5,302 nt of DNA from Bacteroidia bacterium. Its GTDB lineage: Bacteria > Bacteroidota > Bacteroidia > Chitinophagales > Saprospiraceae. A model generated the notes under the pieces. The model was given only the letters and a program-made list of their open reading frames with translations, searched no databases and had not been told where the DNA came from. A program made the translations under genes and the position numbers. Shown here piece after piece: positions 1-5,302 of the stretch. Where the stretch lies: positions 1 through 5,302 of the forward strand of contig JAUILM010000456.1 in NCBI GenBank assembly GCA_030432855.1, written 5' to 3'. Within the stretch, counting starts at the first letter, position 1; each line of letters opens with the position of its first letter.

Positions 1-1046
1 TCAGAAATGCCTGGGAAGATCCCAATTCAAATGATAACATCGTACTGTTGCCCCGGGACGAATTACGCATACAATCGAAGGCAAACTTTATCGATGGTGC
101 TACGGTCACCATTGGGGGATCGGTGAGAAATCCAGGGAGCTACACCTATGATGAATCACTGACGATCAAAGATCTGGTGACCTTAGCTAATGGTCTGCGT
201 CTCGAGGCAGCATCCAATCGAGTGGAGGTATCCCGTATTGTCATAGAGGAAAACCAACCGACACAGGTAGTCATCGCCACTTTGCAACTGGATGACAACT
301 GGATGCCCATTGGTAATCCGGGATTTGAACTCGAGCCCTATGATCAGGTGTATGTAAGGACCGTACCGGAATTTGAATTTCAAAAGACGGTCAGCATTGG
401 AGGTGAGGTAGCATACCCGGGTCCTTACACACTGATTACGGACAATGAACGTCTTACCAGCATCATTGAGCGTGCGGGAGGACTGACTGATGAGGCCTTC
501 CCCGAAGGTGCAACCCTGGTCCGATCAGACGAGGGAGTAGGCCCGATCGTCATCGAGCTGGATCGTGTCCTGAACAACGAAAACAGCGAGTCGAACATCA
601 TCATGAAGGCGGGAGACCGGATCGAGATTCCAAAGATCAAAGATTTTGTGGCCGTGGCAGGAGCGGTTAAGACTGAAGAATTATATCGAACAGATCTATT
701 GGGTCCTGACAATCGGGTCACGGTTGTCTTTGACGGTCGAAGATCTGCATTGCATTATATAGATAAATTTGCGGGCGGATTTTCTGAGAATGGAGACCGT
801 AGGAAAGTGACCGTAGAATATCCCAACGGAGAAATTCGAAAAGTGAAAGATTTTGGACTCTTCCGGGTATATCCAAAGGTGGAAAAAGGTGCTATTGTAA
901 AAGTAGGAACCAAAGATGTGAAGCCAGAACGCGAAGGTCGGGCTGAGGGCGAAGATATCGATTGGGGCGGTGTCCTGGCAGATGCCGTCGCGCAAGCTAC
1001 CGCGGTCCTGACACTTATACTCTTGATAGATCGAGCCGGACGATAA
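1..1046 (+). CDS. SLBB-domain polysaccharide export protein, 3' part (5' end beyond window)
   Basis: C-terminal 347 residues of a Wza-like outer-membrane polysaccharide export protein. The frame is open to the left edge (first full codon at 3), and the TTG at 48 lies inside the conserved LLPRDELRI segment, so it is not the start. Numbering from codon 3, SLBB-type repeats are seen at about 36-65 (TIGGSVRNPGSY, then LVTLANGL) and 131-162 (SIGGEVAYPGPY, then IIERAGGL). A degenerate third begins near 215 (VAVAGAV, then YIDKFAGGF) and lacks the Pro-Gly turn. The repeats are separated by the usual L-x-x-x-D-x-hydrophobic strands (LEPYDQVYV, MKAGDRIEI). Residues 323-344 form a hydrophobic helix ending four residues before the stop; in Wza a C-terminal helix builds the outer-membrane pore. 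The family role in capsule or exopolysaccharide secretion is established knowledge; the substrate cannot be told. No Wzc-type partner lies downstream. The stop is 2 nt before rlmB. Confidence 0.88.
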   Translation, partial: RNAWEDPNSNDNIVLLPRDELRIQSKANFIDGATVTIGGSVRNPGSYTYDESLTIKDLVTLANGLRLEAASNRVEVSRIVIEENQPTQVVIATLQLDDNWMPIGNPGFELEPYDQVYVRTVPEFEFQKTVSIGGEVAYPGPYTLITDNERLTSIIERAGGLTDEAFPEGATLVRSDEGVGPIVIELDRVLNNENSESNIIMKAGDRIEIPKIKDFVAVAGAVKTEELYRTDLLGPDNRVTVVFDGRRSALHYIDKFAGGFSENGDRRKVTVEYPNGEIRKVKDFGLFRVYPKVEKGAIVKVGTKDVKPEREGRAEGEDIDWGGVLADAVAQATAVLTLILLIDRAGR

Positions 1047-1048
1047 GC

Positions 1049-1783
1049 ATGGAAAAAATTTATGGAAGGCAGCCAGTGCTGGAAGCGCTGAAAAAAGGAG
1101 GAGATGTAGATCGCGTCTATATTCTGGACACTTTGACCGGTGCTTTTGAAATCGAAATACGCAGACTCTGTCGTGATCTGGGTATACCTCTCAATCGAAT
1201 TCCGCGTACTAAACTTGACAGTGATATTGATGGAAATCATCAGGGGATCTATGCGGTAGGATCCGCGGTAGAATACAAGGATTTACAGGCTTTGGTTCGT
1301 GTCGCCTTTATGAAAGATCAGGTGCCGGTCCTGCTGCTGCTTGATGGTATCAAGGACGTAAGAAACATAGGTGCCATAGCTCGATCTGCTGAGGTACTGG
1401 GTGCTCACGGCATCGTGATACCTGCTAAGGGAAGCGCACCCATCAATGATACAGCCATAAAAACTTCTGCCGGTGCCTTATTACACATCCCGGTGGTGCG
1501 AGAAAAGAATCTGCAGGTGGCCTTAGACTATCTATGCAGTCAGGGATTTCGGGTGATTGGTGCCGACAAGAAAGACGGCAAACCTCTAGCCGAAGTAGAT
1601 ATGTCCGGCCCTCTGGCCATCGTGATGGGATCGGAGGAAAAAGGTATTGACCGGCATCTGAAAATCTATTTTGATGAGAAATGTTTTATCCCCCAACTAG
1701 GAAAAACGGATTCGTTGAACGTTTCGGTCGCCGCAGGAATTATCTTATATGAGATTTCCAAACAAAGAAGAGCAGCAGAATGA
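1049..1783 (+). CDS. rlmB: 23S rRNA 2'-O-ribose methyltransferase, TrmH/SpoU family (RlmB type)
   Basis: A 244-residue SPOUT-class methyltransferase. Family knowledge: RlmB uses S-adenosylmethionine to methylate the 2'-OH of a 23S rRNA guanosine (G2251 in E. coli). The N-terminal substrate-binding domain (about 1-75) opens with IYGRQPVLEAL and ends with NHQGIYA (63-69), both typical of RlmB. All three SpoU motifs are intact: motif 1 at 98-121 with N106 and R112, motif 2 MGSEEKGI at 193-200, and motif 3 around 214-229 with SLNVSVAAG, which forms part of the knotted cofactor site. The ATG at 1049 is chosen because IYGRQPV is the usual N-terminus; the frame is open further upstream to a TTG at 962, but that would overlap the SLBB gene by 85 nt and add residues unlike the family. 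There is no strong Shine-Dalgarno sequence. The start lies 2 nt after the upstream stop, and the stop overlaps the next ATG (ATGA), suggesting coupling on both sides. The exact target nucleotide is inferred. Confidence 0.93.
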   Translation: MEKIYGRQPVLEALKKGGDVDRVYILDTLTGAFEIEIRRLCRDLGIPLNRIPRTKLDSDIDGNHQGIYAVGSAVEYKDLQALVRVAFMKDQVPVLLLLDGIKDVRNIGAIARSAEVLGAHGIVIPAKGSAPINDTAIKTSAGALLHIPVVREKNLQVALDYLCSQGFRVIGADKKDGKPLAEVDMSGPLAIVMGSEEKGIDRHLKIYFDEKCFIPQLGKTDSLNVSVAAGIILYEISKQRRAAE

Positions 1784-2715
1784 AGAAACAAGCATTTTAT
1801 ATCCTACTCATGGTCGTTGCTGCCTTCTGGATCAGCTGTGACTCCACCAAAAGACTACAGGACCAGGATACAACTACTTCCGCACCTGAACCTACTTCCC
1901 TGCTCTGGAAAATAGAAGGAGGTGACGGTCATCCCTCCTATTTGTTTGGGACCATTCATATGATCGATGAAGAGTCTTACTTTTTCACGAATGAAATGCA
2001 AGCTGCATTCGATACAGCCGCTGCTCTCGCCCTGGAGTTTAATCTCGAAAATGCCATGGATATGGGAGCACAAATGGGATTACTTCAGCAGGCATTCATG
2101 AAGAATGATACGACGATTTCTGATCTGGTTTCTGATGAAGAGTACGAGATGATTAAAGCCCATTTCGAAGATCTGGGGATTCCATTTTTCTTTTTAGAAC
2201 GGATCAAGCCCATGTTCCTGACCATTTTTGCCAGCGAAGATATCTTCAGTGGCGGGGGTATGGAAGATATAAAGTCTTACGAATTGGAGCTGGTAAAGAA
2301 AGCAAAACTGCAAAGTATGCCCCTGCAAGGGCTGGAGACCATGGAGTATCAGATCAGTATTTTCGACAGTATTCCCTATCGGGCCCAGGCAGAGATGCTG
2401 ATCAGTACAATACAAACCGGTGATGAAGAAGAGACGGGATTGGATTCACTGGTATATTACTATACACAGCAAGATCTGAGAAATCTTGATCGCCTGATCA
2501 ATTCGGACGAGACGACCCGAAAGTACCGTGGTTTACTACTTGACAATCGAAATAGAAATTGGATCCCGGTCATGGAACGATTGATGTCGGAGCAGTCCAT
2601 GTTCTTCGCAGTAGGTGCCGGACATCTCAGTGGGGAAATGGGGGTCATAGCATTACTCAGAAAAGAGGGTTATACCCTTTCACCAATTATAAGTACAGTC
2701 GATGCCGCTGATTAA
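1780..2715 (+). CDS. TraB/GumN family protein, predicted lipoprotein
   Basis: A 311-residue protein. Residues 1-20 look like a lipoprotein signal: MKK, a hydrophobic stretch (about 5-18), then WISC with C20 as the likely lipidated residue, followed by a polar Ser/Thr/Asp linker to about 38. The mature part carries TraB/GumN hallmarks: LLWKIEG (41-47), YLFGTIH (54-60) with the G57-x-x-H60 motif, an acidic LEFN near 86, GLETMEYQ (184-191), the RNRNW segment (257-261), and the closing AVGAGHLSGEMGV (277-289) followed by LLRKEGYTL. H60 and H282 are candidate metal or catalytic residues by analogy with the related Tiki proteases. The biochemical role of bacterial GumN-like proteins is poorly settled, so only family membership is claimed. 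The start shares ATGA with the rlmB stop, with a purine-rich AAAGAAGAG about 8 nt upstream. The 3' end overlaps the next gene by 14 nt. Confidence 0.9.
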   Translation: MKKQAFYILLMVVAAFWISCDSTKRLQDQDTTTSAPEPTSLLWKIEGGDGHPSYLFGTIHMIDEESYFFTNEMQAAFDTAAALALEFNLENAMDMGAQMGLLQQAFMKNDTTISDLVSDEEYEMIKAHFEDLGIPFFFLERIKPMFLTIFASEDIFSGGGMEDIKSYELELVKKAKLQSMPLQGLETMEYQISIFDSIPYRAQAEMLISTIQTGDEEETGLDSLVYYYTQQDLRNLDRLINSDETTRKYRGLLLDNRNRNWIPVMERLMSEQSMFFAVGAGHLSGEMGVIALLRKEGYTLSPIISTVDAAD

Positions 2716-3226
2716 GCCCGTACGAGGTATTCAGCCGGTCATAGGTGATGACTGCTATATCGCTGAAAATGCCACAATTGTTGGTGATGTAGTACTGGGA
2801 TCAGGATGCTCAGTATGGTTTAATGCGGTGGTACGCGGTGATGTCAATAAGATTCGGGTAGGTGACAATGTCAACATCCAGGACGGTGCGGTGATTCACT
2901 GCACTTATGAACAATCCGAAACACACATTGCAGAAAATGTATCTATTGGACACAATGCGATTGTACATGGCTGTACCATCCATGCACACGTGCTGATTGG
3001 CATGGGTGCTATCGTGATGGATCATGCAGTCATCGAGTCCAATTGTCTGATTGCTGCAGGTGCGGTAGTGCTGGAAAACATGCATTGCGAATCAGGGTAT
3101 ATCTACGGCGGAGTGCCGGCCAAAAAGCTAAAACCAATTTCACCCGAGGTTTTTCAAAACAACATTACCAGGATATCCAACAACTATAAGATGTATGCGG
3201 GCTGGTTTAAGAAAGAGAAGGATTGA
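2702..3226 (+). CDS. Gamma-class carbonic anhydrase-like protein (left-handed beta-helix, hexapeptide repeats)
   Basis: A 174-residue protein of the YrdA/PaaY/CaiE gamma-carbonic anhydrase group, of usual family length. Hexapeptide repeats (I/V-G-x-x-x-x) run from about 14 to 125 and would form a left-handed beta-helix, followed by GGVPAKKL (136-143) and a C-terminal alpha helix. The three zinc-ligand histidines expected from the archaeal Cam enzyme align with H66, H84 and H89; the last two keep the five-residue spacing seen in Cam. The VVRGDVN loop (R45, D47) and NIQDG (Q60, D61) are also conserved. The family folds as a trimer with metal sites between subunits. Carbonic anhydrase activity is not guaranteed: many short homologues lack the acidic loop of Cam and measure inactive or redox-dependent, and no such loop is seen here. 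The ATG at 2702 is the first start after an in-frame TAA at 2690-2692 and begins inside the GumN gene. The 3' end overlaps the converging transporter gene. Confidence 0.92.
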   Translation: MPLIKPVRGIQPVIGDDCYIAENATIVGDVVLGSGCSVWFNAVVRGDVNKIRVGDNVNIQDGAVIHCTYEQSETHIAENVSIGHNAIVHGCTIHAHVLIGMGAIVMDHAVIESNCLIAAGAVVLENMHCESGYIYGGVPAKKLKPISPEVFQNNITRISNNYKMYAGWFKKEKD

Positions 3227-4094
3227 CTTTCTTTCTTCGTTGAGTCAGGTATACACCGACGAGGATCAATACCATGCCCACGAGATGTTGCCAGCCGGCA
3301 GATTCGCCGATCAGTAGGCCAAGTACAAGTGCCGTGATCGGAATGAGATATCCTACCATAGACGCAAATAGAGCATCGGTGTCCTGTACTAACTTGTAAT
3401 ACAGCAGACTGGCTACTACCGTACTAACCAGCGAAAGAAAGATCACGGCTCCGGAGGAAATCCATACTTGTTGTTCAGTACCAGAGATTTGACTGATATC
3501 ACTGAGTAACAAGATGATCCAGGCCATTGGACCCACAAGACCCAGCGAAACCGCACTAATGGTGAGTGAGGAGAGTTGTGTGAGTTTAGACTTGACTACA
3601 TTGCCACTAGTAGCATAACAGATGGTGCCGATAATGACTATGCCACTATACAGGACATTGGTAGAGATACTCCCTTCACCCTGGAGCATGAGCAAGATAG
3701 CCCCTGCCAAACCCAATAGCACTCCGATTAGCTTGGACATCGTACCCTTCACTCCAAATATGAAAATACCCAGTAGCAGCGTAAAAAATGGAGTAAGACT
3801 GTTTAGAATGCCGGTGGTAATACTGCTAATATGCGTTTCCGCAATTGCATAACAGAACGCCGGGATTCCGTTGCCTGTCAGGCCAACGATTAGCAAGAAC
3901 TTCCAGTCACGTCGGGATATCTTCCTGACTTCGCGAAAGAAAAAAGGGAGAAACGCAATGGAAGCAATTCCAATCCGAAGTGCCGCCAGTTGAATAGCTG
4001 AGAAGACCTTGAGAGCTTCTTTGATGAGTACAAAGGAACTTCCCCATAAGAGTGCTAAGAATATCAATAGTAGCCAGCTGGAAAAACGAACCAT
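3207..4094 (-). CDS. EamA/DMT-superfamily transporter
   Basis: A 295-residue inner-membrane protein with about ten hydrophobic segments (roughly 5-25, 33-53, 65-83, 90-113, 120-138, 148-166, 175-198, 213-235, 242-263, 268-285). They are arranged as two EamA repeats of five helices (about 5-138 and 148-285), the full family length. Family-typical signatures are ALLWGSSFVLIKEAL in helix 1, LNSLTPFFTLLLGIFIFG in helix 4, and GYLIPITALVLGLLIGES in helix 9, with E264 closing that helix as in many homologues. The end is basic (QRRKKV), fitting a cytoplasmic C-terminus. Members export or import small metabolites such as amino acids or nucleoside-related compounds; the substrate cannot be inferred here. 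The ATG at 4092-4094 is the first start after an in-frame TAA at 4104-4106. No Shine-Dalgarno sequence is seen; the leader is A/T-rich. A terminator-like hairpin lies just upstream. The gene converges on, and overlaps by 20 bp, the carbonic anhydrase-like gene. Confidence 0.92.
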   Translation of the reverse strand: MVRFSSWLLLIFLALLWGSSFVLIKEALKVFSAIQLAALRIGIASIAFLPFFFREVRKISRRDWKFLLIVGLTGNGIPAFCYAIAETHISSITTGILNSLTPFFTLLLGIFIFGVKGTMSKLIGVLLGLAGAILLMLQGEGSISTNVLYSGIVIIGTICYATSGNVVKSKLTQLSSLTISAVSLGLVGPMAWIILLLSDISQISGTEQQVWISSGAVIFLSLVSTVVASLLYYKLVQDTDALFASMVGYLIPITALVLGLLIGESAGWQHLVGMVLILVGVYLTQRRKKVNPSLS

Positions 4095-4105
4095 TATGAA
4101 GCATT

Positions 4106-4138
4106 AAAAAAGGTAGTAACAATGAATGCTACTACCTT
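4106..4138 (-). terminator. Rho-independent terminator of the flotillin gene
   Basis: Read on the minus strand, AAGGTAGTA (4138-4130) and TACTACCTT (4118-4110) form a perfect 9-bp stem around an 11-nt loop. The six T residues at 4111-4106 begin in the last two bases of the 3' arm. The hairpin starts 39 nt after the flotillin TAG (4178-4180), the expected place for its terminator. The stem has only three G-C pairs, so efficiency may be partial. The T-run ends about 11 nt before the transporter ATG, so the hairpin also sits in that gene's leader. On the plus strand the element is followed by TTGTTTT but has no plus-strand gene to serve. Confidence 0.7.
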
Positions 4139-4177
4139 GTTTTCTCTGGCTTAAAAGTATTCAATTATTAGGATCGA

Positions 4178-5302
4178 CTACGTTGTTTCGTCCGCTTCTA
4201 TAATTTCTACGGTGCCATTTTTCACTACTTCCCTGGATTTCTCCTCTTCGGACTCCTGATTTGACCCGTTGCTTTGTTTTCCCAGATAGGTGGGAAGGTC
4301 CATGCCTGCCATGGTAAATAGATCTTGCAACGGAGGAATGGATTTATACAATCCTGAGACGAATTTAGATGTTGCATTACCATCGCCTTGATTTTGTCCT
4401 CCATCCCAGACGGTGACTTTATCGATCTTAAGGTTCTTGATGGCATCAACCTGCGTTTTCACCAGTTCTTCAAGTTTATCGGCGATTAGCATCAGTACGG
4501 CATCTTTGGTATTTCCGTTGGCTGCATCCACGATTTTGTCAAAACCTTCAGCTTGTCGTAGCAATACTTCATACAGACCGCGTGCCTCTGCTTCTTTTTC
4601 TGCAAAGATCGCATCGGCTTTACCCTTAGCTTCTCTGCGCATCTTTTCTGCCTCTGCTTCGGCATCGATTTCGGCTTTGCGTTTTGCAATCTCAGCATTG
4701 ACAATGATATCGGCTTCCCTGGATGCAAGTTCCTTGGCAGCTCTGGCTTCTTCTGCTTCCCTTTCTGCCTGGTAGGATTCCTGCAGTGCTTTCGCTGATT
4801 GAATCTTTTCTGCGGCCATAGCTCGCTTTAAAGCTTCTGCTTCCGCTTCTCTTTTCACTGCTTCCGATTGAGCAATCAAGATCTGAGCCTTGTTTTCACC
4901 TTCCACGGATTTAGCCCTTGCATCGGCTTCGCCCACCTGAGCATCAGCATCTGCTTTCGCTACTTCGATTCTCTTTTCACGATCTGCTTTCGCCTGACCG
5001 ATAGCTCCCTCACGGTTCTTTTCCGCAACCCGGACTTTGGCTTCATTGATAGCGTGAGCCGCTGCTTCCTTACCCAGAGCTTCAATATATCCGGACTCAT
5101 CTTCAATATCCGTGATATTTACGTTGATCAGTGTAAGACCGATCTTACGTAGCTCACTCCCCACATTGGAAGCGACATTACTTAGAAACTTATCACGATC
5201 AGCATTTATCTCCTCGATATCCATAGTAGCAACGACTAATCGAAGTTGACCAAAAATGATATCCTTGGCAATGTCCCGAATACTTTCCATCGTCTTACCT
5301 AA
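4178..5302 (-). CDS. Flotillin (SPFH/band 7) family protein, 3' part (5' end beyond window)
   Basis: C-terminal 374 residues or so of a flotillin-like membrane scaffold protein. The frame stays open through the right edge (codons for L-G-K-T precede the ATG at 5288-5290). That ATG falls inside the SPFH domain, so it is not taken as the start; the N-terminal membrane segment and most of SPFH should lie beyond the window. Numbering from that Met, residues 1-70 are the end of SPFH (DIIFGQLRLVVATMDIEEI, then LTLINVNITDIED). Residues about 75-250 are an Ala/Glu/Lys-rich coiled coil with repeated EAEA/KA-type units, the flotillin hallmark. Residues about 250-335 are the conserved tail (AEGFDKIVDAA, LEELVKTQ, then IPPLQDLFTMAGMDLPTYLG), ending in an acidic Asn/Ser/Glu-rich extension. 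Bacterial flotillins organise membrane microdomains and affect fluidity. No NfeD-type partner is visible, though one could lie upstream. A terminator-like hairpin follows the stop. Confidence 0.92.
   Translation of the reverse strand, partial: LGKTMESIRDIAKDIIFGQLRLVVATMDIEEINADRDKFLSNVASNVGSELRKIGLTLINVNITDIEDESGYIEALGKEAAAHAINEAKVRVAEKNREGAIGQAKADREKRIEVAKADADAQVGEADARAKSVEGENKAQILIAQSEAVKREAEAEALKRAMAAEKIQSAKALQESYQAEREAEEARAAKELASREADIIVNAEIAKRKAEIDAEAEAEKMRREAKGKADAIFAEKEAEARGLYEVLLRQAEGFDKIVDAANGNTKDAVLMLIADKLEELVKTQVDAIKNLKIDKVTVWDGGQNQGDGNATSKFVSGLYKSIPPLQDLFTMAGMDLPTYLGKQSNGSNQESEEEKSREVVKNGTVEIIEADETT

Noticed and set aside
962..1048. Upstream extension of rlmB from a TTG codon at 962
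   Set aside because: The added residues are Arg/Ser-rich, overlap the end of the SLBB gene and are absent from the family; the ATG at 1049 gives the standard RlmB N-terminus.
755..1240. Minus-strand open frame of 161 codons across the SLBB/rlmB junction
   Set aside because: It spans parts of two well-supported plus-strand genes, has no recognisable domain, and lies antisense to the conserved rlmB N-terminus.
4152..4159. Minus-strand TACTTTTA resembling the Bacteroidota -7 element (TAnnTTTG), a possible transporter promoter
   Set aside because: No TTG element is found at the expected distance upstream, and a single A/T-rich octamer in an A/T-rich gap is weak evidence.
4413..4775. Plus-strand open frame of 120 codons, rich in Ser and Ala, opposite the flotillin gene
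   Set aside because: It is the antisense shadow of the Ala/Glu-rich coiled-coil region, where repetitive codons keep the opposite frame open; its composition is low-complexity and matches no family I know.
4560..5050. Short repeated Ala/Glu/Lys-coding units that look like a DNA repeat array
   Set aside because: The repeats are degenerate at DNA level and are explained by the flotillin coiled coil; there is no constant repeat/spacer pattern as in CRISPR.
4868..5152. Plus-strand open frame of 94 codons with hydrophobic and Cys-rich translation
   Set aside because: It lies entirely opposite the conserved flotillin SPFH/coiled-coil frame and shows no signal or domain of its own.

Overview
The window reads as ordinary bacterial chromosome, most likely from a Bacteroidota (Cytophaga/Saprospira-like) organism. 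The reasons are the multi-SLBB export protein with a C-terminal hydrophobic helix, the lipoprotein-type TraB/GumN protein, a long flotillin with an Ala/Glu-rich coiled coil, and starts that lack clear Shine-Dalgarno sequences. The phylum is inferred from protein style; no marker gene is present. Coding density is very high: the only real gap is about 83 bp (4095-4177).

Left block, plus strand (1-3226). Four genes are packed head to tail. They are the 3' part of an SLBB-domain polysaccharide export protein (cut by the left edge), an RlmB-type 23S rRNA 2'-O-methyltransferase beginning 2 nt after it, a TraB/GumN-family predicted lipoprotein sharing an ATGA stop/start with rlmB, and a gamma-class carbonic anhydrase-like hexapeptide protein starting inside the end of the GumN gene. 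The spacing suggests one transcript with translational coupling, although the products have no obvious shared pathway (envelope export, ribosome modification, envelope protein, metalloenzyme).

Right block, minus strand (3207-5302). A ten-helix EamA/DMT-family transporter converges on the carbonic anhydrase gene and overlaps its 3' end by 20 bp. Upstream of it lies the 3' part of a flotillin (SPFH) gene cut by the right edge. Between them, a 9-bp hairpin followed by six T residues on the minus strand looks like an intrinsic terminator for the flotillin gene; it ends only about 11 nt before the transporter start codon.

I found no RNA gene, mobile element, CRISPR array or clear novel system. 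The points most worth a second look are the hairpin/start arrangement before the transporter, the convergent gene overlap, the C-terminal helix of the SLBB protein, and the mixed four-gene run.
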